Origin: Cellvibrionaceae bacterium
Lineage (GTDB): Bacteria > Pseudomonadota > Gammaproteobacteria > Pseudomonadales > Cellvibrionaceae
Reading direction: 5' to 3'
NCBI GenBank assembly: GCA_002707785.1
Contig: PANW01000052.1
Location: forward strand, 15,872-71,003
DNA length: 55,132 nucleotides
Below the pieces are notes generated by a model. That model was given only the letters and a program-made list of their open reading frames with translations, was not told the origin of the DNA and searched no databases. The translations under genes were made by a program, and so were the position numbers. Positions 1 to 8,547 of the stretch are shown in pieces; position 1 is the first letter of the stretch, and each line of letters opens with the position of its first letter.

Positions 1-168
1 CGTATCGACAGGGCTCACAGCGGAGTAGGGGAGTCGGTGTTGGCCTTTACGCGCTTGTTCGAGGGTTATGAGTACCAAGACAAGCCAGTGACACGAGAGC
101 ATTGGCGGCAATCCTTAGCCAAGGTTCGTCGTTCGTTGCGTCAGCTAAAAAGGGCATCTACTCGTTAG
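1..168 (+). CDS. C-terminal fragment of an unidentified protein, possibly TgpA-type transglutaminase
   Basis: The window opens inside a reading frame that ends at TAG 166-168, giving the last 55 residues of a protein whose start lies outside. The tail is basic and ends KRASTR. The stretch LAFTRLFEGYEYQDKP resembles the end of the DUF4129 domain found at the C-terminus of membrane-bound transglutaminase-like (TgpA/DUF3488) proteins, where a helix is followed by a Leu-Tyr-x-x-x-x-Tyr pattern. This match is from memory of the family pattern and is weak. No terminator with a T-run follows directly. Confidence 0.5.
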   Translation, partial: RIDRAHSGVGESVLAFTRLFEGYEYQDKPVTREHWRQSLAKVRRSLRQLKRASTR

Positions 169-654
169 CGCATGGTATCGTTGTCGATCTCCCATCGATG
201 ATCGTTGATGCGTTTACAGAGGAGTGGAGTCTGACCAATGTCCGACTCCATAAATAGGATTACGCTCGATTTTAGTTCCGCAATAACCACACCCCTTCAG
301 GTGTTTTTAGTAAGACCATCAGCCCCTTCAAAAACACTCAAATTAGTGCGCTAAAATGGTGCCTGGTGCCAATTTCTGAACCACGGTTGTGCAAAAAAAC
401 ACTAATTTTCAAATGTCGCGTTTTTTCACCAGTAAAACCCCTTGGTCAGCTTGAGAAAAGAATATTGAGTGTGCACAATATTGGGCGTCTTTAAAGCCCA
501 ATATCAGTGCGTTATCCGTAACCCATTGAAAAATAACAATTTATCTTGGTGCCTTTAAAAAGTTTATGGTGCGCTGTCTGTTCTCCCCTATTTTTGGGGA
601 ATGGACATAACAGAGTGTAAGTGGCGCTGTTACTGTCAAAGTTCGGGGAACAAA
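169..654. other. 486-bp AT-rich gap upstream of amtB with several inverted repeats
   Basis: No convincing gene on either strand. The gap contains paired inverted repeats: GTGTTTTT at 301-308 with AAAAACAC at 330-337; AAATTAGTG at 340-348 with CACTAATTT at 400-408; a 9-bp stem at 478-504; and TCCCC at 584-588 with GGGGA at 596-600. An ammonium-channel gene is often under nitrogen control, so an NtrC/sigma-54 promoter was sought. The only GG-N10-GC spacing I found falls on the 478-504 stem (GG 484-485, GC 496-497) and matches the consensus poorly. The upstream gene's transcription must also end somewhere in this gap. Confidence 0.5.
478..504. repeat. Perfect 9-bp inverted repeat upstream of amtB
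   Basis: ATATTGGGC (478-486) and GCCCAATAT (496-504) form a perfect stem with a 9-nt spacer. No T-run follows on either strand, so it is not a typical Rho-independent terminator. It lies about 150 bp upstream of the amtB start and could be an operator or an mRNA leader structure. Confidence 0.5.
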
Positions 655-1947
655 ATGAAAAAATTATTAACCTTTTTAGCACTGGCGGGAGCTTCTTCCT
701 CAGTGTTGGCTGAAGATGTTCTGAGTGGTGCCAATACCGCTTGGATCTTAACCGCGACTGCACTGGTCTTGTTCATGACATTGCCAGGCCTGTCTTTGTT
801 TTACGGCGGTTTGGTTCGCACCAAAAACGTTCTGTCTATTCTCATGCAGTGCTTTGCGATTGCCTGTGTTGCGTCCATTATTTGGCTGATCTTTGGCTAC
901 AGTTTGGCCTTCGGAGAAGGCGGTGCTTGGCTAGGCGACTTCAGTCGGGTGTTTATGGATGGTATGAGTCGTGAGAGTTTGTCGGGTGATATTCCTGAAT
1001 CTCTGTTCTTCATGTTTCAAATGACTTTCGCCATTATTACGCCTGCGTTGATGGTTGGCGCCTTTGCTGAGCGCATGAAGTTTTCATCGGTACTGATTTT
1101 CAGTGCTCTCTGGTTGGTTGCTGTCTACTTCCCTGTTTGTCACTGGGTTTGGGGTGGCGGTTGGTTGGCTGAGATGGGAACAATGGATTTTGCCGGCGGT
1201 ATTGTTGTTCACATTACGGCGGGTGTCGGTGCTCTGGTGGCGGCTCTGGTGATTGGTAATCGCACCGGTTTCCCGACCACGGCGATGCCTCCGCACAACA
1301 TGACCATGACCGTTACTGGCGCAGGTATGCTGTGGGTCGGTTGGTTTGGCTTTAACGCCGGTAGTGCTCTCGCGGCCAACGGTGATGCTGCTATGGCAAT
1401 GACCGTTACTCATATCTCTGCAGCAGCGGGCTCTTTAGCTTGGGTTGTGATGGAGTGGGTGAAGTTTGGCAAGCCTAGTGTATTGGGTATTGTCACCGGT
1501 ATGGTTGCGGGCTTAGGTACGATTACTCCCGCCTCTGGCTTTGTCGGTCCTGCCGGTGCGCTAGTGATCGGTGTTTCTGCCGGTATCATCTGTTTTCAAG
1601 CGACTCAGCTGATCAAGCGCAAGTGGAAGATTGATGATTCTCTGGATGTTTTCCCCGTGCACGGCGTGGGCGGTATCTTGGGTAGCTTGTTGGTTGCGGT
1701 ATTCGCTTCGCCTGATTTGGGTATTTTCAGTGGATTTGGTGCCGAGGCTAACTCAGGCTACTCCATCGCGGCGCAGTTCAAGGTTCAATCTATTGCGGTA
1801 GTTTCCACCTTCATCTACACCGCGGTCGTGTCTTGGGCGATTTTGAAGTTCACGTCGGTACTAACCTCAGGTATTCGCGTCAGCAAAGAAGACGAGACAG
1901 CAGGTTTGGATTTGGTCTCTCACGAGGAGTCTGGTTACAAGCTCTAA
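655..1947 (+). CDS. amtB: Ammonium channel AmtB
   Basis: Inner-membrane ammonium/ammonia channel of the Amt/MEP/Rh family, 430 residues. ATG 655 was chosen over the in-frame ATG at 601 because GGGGAA (645-650) precedes it and the protein then begins with a clean signal peptide (MKKLLTFLALAGASSSVLA), as in other proteobacterial AmtB proteins. About eleven membrane segments follow. The two pore histidines are recognisable in HITAGVG (about residue 186) and VHGVGGILGS (about 336). The usual partner glnK (PII regulator) does not sit directly upstream; the preceding 486 bp are non-coding. The C-terminal tail is short (about 35 residues after the last helix). A strong terminator follows. Family assignment is certain. 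Confidence 0.96.
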   Translation: MKKLLTFLALAGASSSVLAEDVLSGANTAWILTATALVLFMTLPGLSLFYGGLVRTKNVLSILMQCFAIACVASIIWLIFGYSLAFGEGGAWLGDFSRVFMDGMSRESLSGDIPESLFFMFQMTFAIITPALMVGAFAERMKFSSVLIFSALWLVAVYFPVCHWVWGGGWLAEMGTMDFAGGIVVHITAGVGALVAALVIGNRTGFPTTAMPPHNMTMTVTGAGMLWVGWFGFNAGSALAANGDAAMAMTVTHISAAAGSLAWVVMEWVKFGKPSVLGIVTGMVAGLGTITPASGFVGPAGALVIGVSAGIICFQATQLIKRKWKIDDSLDVFPVHGVGGILGSLLVAVFASPDLGIFSGFGAEANSGYSIAAQFKVQSIAVVSTFIYTAVVSWAILKFTSVLTSGIRVSKEDETAGLDLVSHEESGYKL

Positions 1948-1970
1948 GGGCTGTTTCTCTAGACTTGACA

Positions 1971-1995
1971 AAGCCCGCCGAGTGCGGGCTTTTTT
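1971..1995 (+). terminator. Rho-independent terminator of amtB
   Basis: AGCCCGC, a 5-nt loop, GCGGGCT and a run of six T. It lies 24 bp past the amtB stop. Confidence 0.9.
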
Positions 1996-2116
1996 GTGCC
2001 CGTCATTAGAGGCCGTCAACAGCGTTTGAGTTGGCGACCGAGCCGTTACTTCCATGAGACGGGCTTTCGAGCATAGGGTAGAATGCCGCTTTTGTGCTGG
2101 TGGACGGGAGTCCCGC

Positions 2117-3358
2117 TTGAATCGATTTGTGTTGTACATGGTGGCTGTGGCGCTGGCGGCATTCTCTACTGGAGTGCAGATTGTGGTCTTGCCTTGGTTG
2201 GCCGTTGGCGAGCTACACTTGCCAGCCGATCAGGTGGGTTGGGTGCAAGCCGGAATTCTATTGCCTGGGCTCGCTTTGATGTTGATGGGCGGAGCTGTCG
2301 CCGATCGTCAGCCCTCGCGCTATTTTCTGCCGCTGCTCTATGTGCTCACCACACTTTGCCACTGCGGCATCTTATGGGTGTTGTTCGAGGGGCAGTTACA
2401 GTTGTTGTGGCTGATGAGTTATGCGCTTGCCTTGGGTGTGATCAACGCTTTCTTGCAGCCTTTGCGCGATCGCTTGCTGCCAGAGTTGTTGGGTGCAGAG
2501 GATCGCTTACAGTTATCGGTGGTTAAGGTGAGTCTGTGTGTTTATCTGGCCCAAGCGGTGGGGGTGAGTGCGGCGGGTCAAATTGATTGGTTGACGCTGG
2601 AGTGGGTTTTAGCCATTCAAGTCATCAGTTTGCTGGCCTGCGTAATGACCTTGCTGTTGATGTTATCCCTATCCAAAGTTGATGTCACAGGCGTTGATGA
2701 ACCTCAGTGGCGACAGTCGCAGGGGATGGATCAAACTGGCGGCGCAGTTTCAATTCGGCAAGGGTTGAGTTTTGTGCGGCACCATCGGGTATTGAAGCAC
2801 TTGGTGTTGTTGGTGGGCTTCAACGGGTTCATGCACATTGGCGTTTTTGTGGTGGCCTTACCTCTATTGTCCCGAGACATTTACGATCTTGATGCGTTTA
2901 ATTTTGCCGGCCTTCAATTGGCGTTTGTGGCCGGTAACGTGGTGGCGACTTTGGCATTGCTCAAACGCGGACTGGTGGCGCAACCGGGGCGAGTGATTTT
3001 GTTTTGCCTGTTGTACGCCGGCATCATCATGTTGGCCATTGCTGCCAAGCCGACCCTCTTTGGGTTGTTTTTACTGGTCTTTACCTGGGGTGTTGTGGCC
3101 GGGGTGTCGGCCAGTTTGGGCAAGGCATTGTTGCAGCAGCAGGCCACCGATGGTTACCGCGGTCGAGCGCTGTCGATCTATCAGTTGGCGTTATTTGGCG
3201 GCGCGCCCTTAGGCGCACTGGCCTGTGGCTACGCAGTGGAGTTTAAAGGGGCTCTAACGTTGTTTCAGTGGGGTGGGGGAGTGACTCTCGCCTTATTTGC
3301 TGTCTATCTCTGCGTGCGTTCGCTATGGGTTATTGAGCCGACATCAGATTTTCAGTGA
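2117..3358 (+). CDS. MFS transporter (MFS_3 / enterobactin-exporter-like)
   Basis: Polytopic inner-membrane protein of the major facilitator superfamily, 413 residues, about twelve membrane segments. The frame is open from 2054, but TTG 2117 is the better start: GGGAG at 2106-2110 is correctly placed and the protein then begins MNRFVLYMVAVAL, entering the first membrane helix at once. The loop GGAVADRQPSRYF between helices 2 and 3 is the family signature loop. The overall style resembles the MFS_3 (transmembrane secretion effector) group that includes siderophore exporters. The substrate cannot be told. It converges with the methylase gene at 3375, with only 16 bp between stops and no clear terminator. 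Confidence 0.82.
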   Translation: MNRFVLYMVAVALAAFSTGVQIVVLPWLAVGELHLPADQVGWVQAGILLPGLALMLMGGAVADRQPSRYFLPLLYVLTTLCHCGILWVLFEGQLQLLWLMSYALALGVINAFLQPLRDRLLPELLGAEDRLQLSVVKVSLCVYLAQAVGVSAAGQIDWLTLEWVLAIQVISLLACVMTLLLMLSLSKVDVTGVDEPQWRQSQGMDQTGGAVSIRQGLSFVRHHRVLKHLVLLVGFNGFMHIGVFVVALPLLSRDIYDLDAFNFAGLQLAFVAGNVVATLALLKRGLVAQPGRVILFCLLYAGIIMLAIAAKPTLFGLFLLVFTWGVVAGVSASLGKALLQQQATDGYRGRALSIYQLALFGGAPLGALACGYAVEFKGALTLFQWGGGVTLALFAVYLCVRSLWVIEPTSDFQ

Positions 3359-3374
3359 CTGGATTACCAGGCAT

Positions 3375-4148
3375 TCAGCTCAATTGATGGCGAAACGCCA
3401 ACAAGCTCGCGGTCACTGCCACGTTGAGTGATTCGACACCGTTGTTCATGGGAATCGAAATCAGCTGTTTGCACTGAGCGGCCACCTCTTTGGACACGCC
3501 TTCGGTTTCGTTGCCCATCACAAATACCTTGCTGCCTTCTCGGGAGATATTACCCAGCGTGTTCTTCGCATGGGAAGACAAACCATAAATTTCACTGCCT
3601 TGGTCGCGAAACGCTTCGAGTGCCTTTGACAGATTCTTACAGCGCAAAATCGGCGCGCGAAACAAGGTGCCGGCGCTGGCTTTAATCACTAGAGCGTCGA
3701 GCTTCGCACAGCCTTTCTCGGGTAGCAGCAAGGCTGTTGCTCCACCGGCGCAGACCGAGCGAATAATCATGCCGAGGTTTTGCGGGTTGGTGATGCGATC
3801 GAGTGCGATGATCTCAGTATCTTGGTGTTGGTTTTGATCCAGAAAATCTTGAAAATCTTGATAGCCCGAGCACACCAGATCCACTGCCACGCCTTGATCT
3901 TGTTTGCTGTTGCGCGATATGCGTGAGAGAGATTGGCGGTCGTGGTAAATGACTTCGGCACCTTTCTTTTCGGCCAGTGCGATGATCTCGGAGACGATGC
4001 CGCCAGGTTTATTGGATTCGGCCAAATGCAGGCGGTGCACCTGCGTGCTCGGCTCTTGCAGGGCTTCCAATACTGGCTTGCGTCCATAGATGGTCAGCAG
4101 CTGATTGAAGAAACGTTTTTTCTTAAGGTACTCGTCGCTGTCTGTCAC
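3375..4148 (-). CDS. TrmH/SpoU-family RNA 2'-O-methyltransferase
   Basis: Cytoplasmic SAM-dependent ribose methylase of the SPOUT class that modifies rRNA or tRNA, about 257 residues. The N-terminal substrate-binding part (IYGRKPVLEAL) is followed by the three knotted-domain motifs: ALDRITNPQNLGMIIRSV, FVMGNETEGVS and IPMNNGVESLNVAVTASLLAF, the last holding the conserved Asn and Ser-Leu-Asn-Val. The frame opens at TTG 4166, but GTG 4148 has AGGA at the right distance and gives MTDSDEYLKKK. The layout resembles RlmB (23S G2251), but the sequence between motifs differs enough that I leave the gene symbol blank. Confidence 0.85.
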   Translation of the reverse strand: MTDSDEYLKKKRFFNQLLTIYGRKPVLEALQEPSTQVHRLHLAESNKPGGIVSEIIALAEKKGAEVIYHDRQSLSRISRNSKQDQGVAVDLVCSGYQDFQDFLDQNQHQDTEIIALDRITNPQNLGMIIRSVCAGGATALLLPEKGCAKLDALVIKASAGTLFRAPILRCKNLSKALEAFRDQGSEIYGLSSHAKNTLGNISREGSKVFVMGNETEGVSKEVAAQCKQLISIPMNNGVESLNVAVTASLLAFRHQLS

Positions 4149-4236
4149 GATAGGATCCTGGTGCAATTAAGTTAAGCTGGGGCGATACAGTGCTTTTGTT
4201 CGGCTACTTTACAGTCGCCTTTTGGGAGAGGCGCGA

Positions 4237-5109
4237 TTATACGGGATTGGTATTTTCTTGCAGTAGCTTCTCGAGTAATTCTAGATTGTTGGGAGAGTCT
4301 TGTCGTTTGGCGATGGCGACGGCTTGTACGCCTAGCGCTCGATAGATGTTGTCGAGTGATGGAAGATCTTTAAGTTGTTGCAGCTGAGCGGTGACTGTAT
4401 CTATGTCACCTCGGGCGATGGGGCCCGTAAGGGCTTGTTCTGGCGTGCCTTGGAGCGTGTTGTCGAGTGTGGCGTGAGTAATCGGCAGTAGCAGCTGTTG
4501 GGCTTGTTGGCGATCGATGCCGGCTTGTTCAAAGCAGCTCAGGCTAGCGTCCATGAGTGCGACCAGGTAGTTGCACGCCATCACAGAGGCGGCGTGATAG
4601 ATCGGTTTTTTCTCACCGTTTACTGCCAGTAGTTGTGCGCCTAGTTTTTCAAACGCTGGCAGCAATATGTCCAGAGCCGCCTTGTCACCTTCATAGGCGC
4701 AATAACTGCCGTGAAAGCTACGGACAGAATTCTCTGGTTTTGCGAAGCTGTGGATCGGATGAATACTAGCAATCGGCGGCGAGTGGGAAGCGCTGTGCAG
4801 GATATCACTGGCCAGAGAGCCGCTGCAGTGAAAAACGATTTCGTGGCCGTGAAATACCTCGCTGCTATAGAGCGCTTGGGCAACGCTATCGATGTCGCCA
4901 TCGGCGGTTGCGATCAACCAAATGTCGGCGGTCTCGGCCTGTCTCAATTCCTCTGCGGCCTGGCCCGCTCCGATGAAATCGACCGCTTGTTGGGCGCTAC
5001 TAAGGCTGCGATTGATAACACTTTCCACACGAAATAATTGCTGGCTATGGAATAGGTGGGCGAGGGTTTGTCCCAGTTTTCCAGCGCCAATAATGTTGAG
5101 GCGTTTCAT
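4237..5109 (-). CDS. Rossmann-like / DUF2520 domain protein
   Basis: 290 residues. The N-terminus is a nucleotide-binding Rossmann fold with GAGKLGQTLAHLF at residues 7-19, of the type seen in NADP-dependent reductases. The C-terminal half is a helical DUF2520 domain, with SIHPIHSFAKP marking the junction (about residue 115). The pairing resembles 6-phosphogluconate or 2-dehydropantoate reductases, but the substrate is unknown. It is probably cytoplasmic. The gene runs leftward with a 127-bp gap to the methylase gene below and 132 bp to the CBS gene above, so it may have its own promoter. Confidence 0.8.
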   Translation of the reverse strand: MKRLNIIGAGKLGQTLAHLFHSQQLFRVESVINRSLSSAQQAVDFIGAGQAAEELRQAETADIWLIATADGDIDSVAQALYSSEVFHGHEIVFHCSGSLASDILHSASHSPPIASIHPIHSFAKPENSVRSFHGSYCAYEGDKAALDILLPAFEKLGAQLLAVNGEKKPIYHAASVMACNYLVALMDASLSCFEQAGIDRQQAQQLLLPITHATLDNTLQGTPEQALTGPIARGDIDTVTAQLQQLKDLPSLDNIYRALGVQAVAIAKRQDSPNNLELLEKLLQENTNPV

Positions 5110-5241
5110 AGGTAAGATGCTGTGTAGGCTAAGTGGGGCGAGTTAAGAAGGACAAGTATAACAGAGTGTTAGGCGCCTAGTGTTGTTGAACGAGCGCCGA
5201 GGATTGCAGTGGGGCAATGGCTGTGAGAGCTAAGGCTTTCA

Positions 5242-5655
5242 TTAGTGCCTGAGGTAACAGTCTTGTTCGTTTTCCAGAAGCGCTTTGAGTATGTGGGAGC
5301 GACTAATCACGCCCACCAGTTTGCCATCACTGATCACGGGATAATTCTTAGGTCGTCTTTCCACCATGCTTTGAGCAATTTCGACAATAGACGTATCTGG
5401 TGCGACTGAGACGACTTCTTGTTTCATCACCGCGGTCACCTCAGCCGGCTCTTCACAAAAGAAGGCGTCGTTGAGCATTTCTTTGATGCAGTCCTGCTCG
5501 GACACGTAGCCAACTACGCGCTCGTCGTCATCAATGACCGGTAGGCCAATAACACCGTCCTTGAGCATATACTCCACCGCATCTTTAATATTGGTGGTGG
5601 AAAGTATCGCGTGGGCGTTGTGATCCATGTAGTCCTTGACCAGAATCGAGTGCAT
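5242..5655 (-). CDS. Small protein made of a CBS-domain pair
   Basis: 137 residues consisting almost entirely of two CBS domains: residues about 8-58 (VKDYMDHNAHAI ... VVGYVSEQDC) and about 75-125 (VTAVMKQEVVSVAPDTS ... LVGVISRSHIL). CBS pairs bind adenine nucleotides and act as energy or metabolite sensors. As a stand-alone module it has no visible output domain, so its partner is unknown. The start ATG 5655 is supported by AAAGGAGG ten bases upstream. Family is certain; role is open. Confidence 0.9.
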   Translation of the reverse strand: MHSILVKDYMDHNAHAILSTTNIKDAVEYMLKDGVIGLPVIDDDERVVGYVSEQDCIKEMLNDAFFCEEPAEVTAVMKQEVVSVAPDTSIVEIAQSMVERRPKNYPVISDGKLVGVISRSHILKALLENEQDCYLRH

Positions 5656-5767
5656 AGGGCGTGAGCCTCCTTTGAGGATGGGTCCACCCCTAAGTCTAGT
5701 TCAAGAAGGGCCTAGTTCAAGAAAAGCCTAGATCTAGAATTCCCTTTTTAGGTCAAATGCTTAGAAG

Positions 5768-6529
5768 TCATGCCTGACAGATCTGGTGATAGCGTCTGAC
5801 CGCCTCACTCATGCCCATCGCAATAGAATCCACGGTTAGCGCGTGTCCGATAGAGACCTCCAGCAGCTGCGGGATACCGCGGAAGCGTGCCAAGTTATCC
5901 AAATCTAGGTCGTGACCGGCATTGAGCCCGAGCCCGAGTTCCGCCGCTGCTTCGGCGGCTTGATAATACTGCTGAAACAGAGTGTCGAGATCATCGCTCT
6001 GCTGACGGTAGGCGGCCGCGTAGGGGCCGGTATATAGCTCGATGCGATCAGTGCCTACTTGTTTGGCCAATTTGATTTGTTCGACATCGGGATCCATAAA
6101 CAGACTGACTCGACATCCCCATTGGTGGAGTTGTTCGATGATGGGTCTGAGTGTGTCTGCGCTGGTGGTTAAATCAAAGCCGTGGTCTGAGGTCAGCTGA
6201 TCGTCGCTATCGGGTACCAAGGTAACTTGGTCAGGACGGCTTTGTTCGACCAATGCCATGAAGCCGGGATAACCCTCTTGAGGGCCGGCAAACGGATTGC
6301 CTTCAACATTGAACTCTATACCGTCTAACGGTGCCACGAGTGCCGCCAGATCGAATACGTCTTGGGGGCGAATATGGCGTTGATCAGGGCGAGGGTGGAC
6401 AGTGATGCCTTCTGCGCCTGCTTCCAGGCAGGTTTGTGCGTGTTTGACGACACAGGGGTAGCTGCCTTCGCGGGAGTTTCGAATGAGGGCGATTTTGTTG
6501 AGGTTGACGCTCAGTGCGGTGCTGCTCAT
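5768..6529 (-). CDS. pdxJ: Pyridoxine 5'-phosphate synthase PdxJ
   Basis: Cytoplasmic TIM-barrel enzyme that condenses 1-deoxyxylulose 5-phosphate with 3-amino-2-oxopropyl phosphate, the last step of de novo vitamin B6 synthesis; 253 residues, normal length. Recognisable blocks are GITVHPRPDQRHI, FNVEGNPF, VTLVPDSDDQLTSDHGFDL, RIELYTGPYA, GLNAGHDLDLDNL and EVSIGHAL. The N-terminus reads SVNLNKIALIRNSR rather than the VNIDHVATLRQARG style usual in Enterobacteria and Pseudomonas, so it belongs to the other PdxJ subgroup. It also stands alone instead of behind recO. The start has AAGAGA upstream. Confidence 0.93.
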   Translation of the reverse strand: MSSTALSVNLNKIALIRNSREGSYPCVVKHAQTCLEAGAEGITVHPRPDQRHIRPQDVFDLAALVAPLDGIEFNVEGNPFAGPQEGYPGFMALVEQSRPDQVTLVPDSDDQLTSDHGFDLTTSADTLRPIIEQLHQWGCRVSLFMDPDVEQIKLAKQVGTDRIELYTGPYAAAYRQQSDDLDTLFQQYYQAAEAAAELGLGLNAGHDLDLDNLARFRGIPQLLEVSIGHALTVDSIAMGMSEAVRRYHQICQA

Positions 6530-6652
6530 GGCGGATCTCTTGTCTTTGCGTATCTAGTTGTTGTCGGCTGAGGCGTGGCGAGTATTACTTGCCCCAATTG
6601 GGGATGAATCTCGATGCCTTACTCGACATTAGGGCTTGTCATTGCTGTTCGG

Positions 6653-6697
6653 GTGAAATGGGGAGGGGAGTCGTACTCCGTAGATACCCCATTTCAC
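6653..6697. repeat. Long perfect hairpin between ppiA and pdxJ
   Basis: GTGAAATGGGG (6653-6663) and CCCCATTTCAC (6687-6697) pair perfectly over 11 bp. Inside lies a second stem, GGAGT/ACTCC. The hairpin starts five bases after the stop of the leftward cyclophilin gene. No T-run follows on the minus strand, so it may be a factor-dependent or processing/stability element rather than a classical terminator. Confidence 0.7.
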
Positions 6698-6702
6698 ATC
6701 AG

Positions 6703-7296
6703 TTACTCATCGATGGATGCATTGGTGGCGCGGCTATCATGAACCTCAACGGCTAGGATTCGAATGGGTAAATCGGGGGATTGTTCACGCCCTCGTATTT
6801 TTCCTCGAGGTTCTTTGGTCATCTTAATCACCACATCCATGCCATCAACGACCTGACCGAAGACAGCATAACCCGCTTCATCTTTTTTGGGGTCGAGGTG
6901 GCGGTTGCGATTTAGGTTGATAAAAAACTGCGAGGTGGCACTGTCTGGATCGGGTAGTCGGGCCATCGACAGGGTACCGCGGCGGTTTTTTAAGCCATTG
7001 TCGGATTCATTCTTAATGGGTTCACGGGTTTCCTTTTTGACATAGTCGAAGGTAAGTCCACCGCCTTGCACGACAAAGTTGGGAATTATCCGATGAAAAA
7101 TAGTGCCGGTATAAAAGCCATCGTTGCAGTAGCGCAGAAAATTCTCAACGGTAATAGGGGCTTCTTTGGGGTAGAGCTCGATCACTAGCTTGCCCAAATC
7201 CGTCTCAAAGGTCACCCGAGGGTTTTCTAGGGCCTGAGAGGTGAGGCTTAGGCTCAAAAGTACACTCACAATCAGTGTTTTCATCATCAAATGCAT
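6703..7296 (-). CDS. Periplasmic cyclophilin-type peptidyl-prolyl isomerase
   Basis: About 197 residues. It speeds cis-trans isomerisation of proline peptide bonds during folding. A signal peptide (MKTLIVSVLLSLSLTSQA) indicates export to the periplasm, as for PpiA. Cyclophilin motifs are FHRIIPNFVVQGG, GTLSMARLPDPDSATSQFFI and YAVFGQVVDGMDVV; in the first, Phe-His-Arg carries the catalytic Arg. ATG 7296 is taken as the start; TTG 7305 and ATG 7287 are in frame and cannot be excluded. The gene lies 25 bp downstream of the SH3 protein gene, suggesting co-transcription. Confidence 0.9.
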   Translation of the reverse strand: MHLMMKTLIVSVLLSLSLTSQALENPRVTFETDLGKLVIELYPKEAPITVENFLRYCNDGFYTGTIFHRIIPNFVVQGGGLTFDYVKKETREPIKNESDNGLKNRRGTLSMARLPDPDSATSQFFINLNRNRHLDPKKDEAGYAVFGQVVDGMDVVIKMTKEPRGKIRGREQSPDLPIRILAVEVHDSRATNASIDE

Positions 7297-7321
7297 ACTG
7301 GACAATCTCTGTAGCTGGGCG

Positions 7322-8029
7322 TTACGCCCATTCTGAAAATCGTTTGCGACGTCTCAAGCTGGGCGCAATCCACGCTATGAAAGCTCCGAGGCCTACCGCG
7401 CAAGCTCCATAGAAGAAAAACGTATTGCGGCTGTCATTGGCTAAACGTTGGTTTTCGGCTTTCAGTACATCCAGCTCGGTTTGGATGATTTGGTGGTCGT
7501 GCATTAAGGTTTGATGGCGCTCGTGCAGCTGCACGGCATCGGCGGAAATACGCTTGATGTCGGTCAGTTCTTGTTGCAGTTGCTGATTTTCATTTTCTAG
7601 TTTGCTGAGCGTTGAGCTCAGGTTTTGTTTCTTGCTGGTAGTGGAGCTCAACTCACCTTTGAGTGCTTTAAATTGACTCTCTACCCGAGCCAGCTTCTGT
7701 CGAGTGCTGGCCAGTTGCAGCGCCGCAGTCGGAGTGTCGATCAGGTATTGGCTGCGAATGTAGCCGACTTCACCTTTTTCAGATTTCACTTCAGTCCAGC
7801 CACCTTCGTCATCTTGCGAGATAAACTCGAGACGGGTGCCGGTTTTCAAACCTCTATCCAAAATTCTAAATTTATTGCCTTTGCCGCTGCGCAGGGGCAC
7901 ATATAGCACATCTGAAACCCAGCGATATTCTTCCGCTGAGGCAGGTGCTGGGGCTAAGGATAAAAGGGGGAGGGCGACGCTGGCGAGCGCACCGGTAGTT
8001 ATAAACCAGCTACTGAGAAACTTTTTCAC
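7322..8029 (-). CDS. SH3-domain and C-terminal anchor protein (TIGR04211 / YgiM type)
   Basis: About 235 residues. Order: signal peptide (MKKFLSSWFITTGALASVAL...), a bacterial SH3 domain (residues about 35-100, YVPLRSGKGNKFRILDRGL and WTEVKSEKGEVGYI), a coiled coil rich in Leu, Glu and Gln (about 110-195), a membrane segment (FFFYGACAVGLGAFIAWIA), and a basic tail RRRKRF. The product therefore sits in the inner membrane with SH3 and coiled coil outside. Its exact role is not known; relatives are thought to act at the cell envelope. GTG 8029 is preferred over TTG 8062 because it gives a standard signal peptide. Confidence 0.85.
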   Translation of the reverse strand: MKKFLSSWFITTGALASVALPLLSLAPAPASAEEYRWVSDVLYVPLRSGKGNKFRILDRGLKTGTRLEFISQDDEGGWTEVKSEKGEVGYIRSQYLIDTPTAALQLASTRQKLARVESQFKALKGELSSTTSKKQNLSSTLSKLENENQQLQQELTDIKRISADAVQLHERHQTLMHDHQIIQTELDVLKAENQRLANDSRNTFFFYGACAVGLGAFIAWIAPSLRRRKRFSEWA

Positions 8030-8176
8030 GTAATTTTCCGAGAGATATTGTAAAACCAACAAGCTACTTTAAATGACTGTCATTGCCTGTCAACTTGCTC
8101 ACAAATAATGAAATCTATAGCCGGTGTGGGGCTGCTGCTCTCCACACCAGAGCCTTATCACAAAGGGCTGGGCGCG

Positions 8177-8476
8177 CTAAGGGAGAACCTTTTTGTAAGG
8201 CTTGACCACAACCTTGGCGTAGACGCCGGCTTCAATGTAGGGGTCGGCATCGGCCCAGCTTTGAGCGTCTTCCAGTGAATCGAACTCTGCCACGACTAAG
8301 CTGCCAGTAAACCCAGCTTCTCCCGGGTCTTCATTGTCGATGGCCGGATGCGGCCCTGCGATAAGGAGTCTGCCCTGGGTTTTAAGTGTTTCTAAGCGAG
8401 CGAGATGGGCGCTGCGACCCTGTTTGCGCAGAGGGAGGCTGTTGGCGATATCTTCGCTGATAATAGCGTAAAACAT
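8177..8476 (-). CDS. yciI: YciI-family protein
   Basis: 99 residues, the normal length of this small ferredoxin-like-fold family. Typical features are the start [17 protein letters not shown], a central LIAGPHP with the conserved His of the putative active site, and [23 protein letters not shown]. The biochemical function is not established. In many gammaproteobacteria yciI sits beside yciB/ispZ and the rnm-yciO-scpAB block, and that context is kept here. ATG 8476 follows AAAAGGAACTCTA on the minus strand, with AAGGA well placed. Confidence 0.92.
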   Translation of the reverse strand: MFYAIISEDIANSLPLRKQGRSAHLARLETLKTQGRLLIAGPHPAIDNEDPGEAGFTGSLVVAEFDSLEDAQSWADADPYIEAGVYAKVVVKPYKKVLP

Positions 8477-8547
8477 TAGAGTTCCTTTTAAATAGAGGGG
8501 TGATTACGCCCCACTCTGTCGAGTGGAGCGATTCAGTTATTTGGGGC

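Noticed and set aside
478-504. Sigma-54 promoter upstream of amtB
   Set aside because: GG and GC are correctly spaced, but the other consensus bases mostly do not match, and the site falls on a perfect inverted repeat that explains the pattern better.
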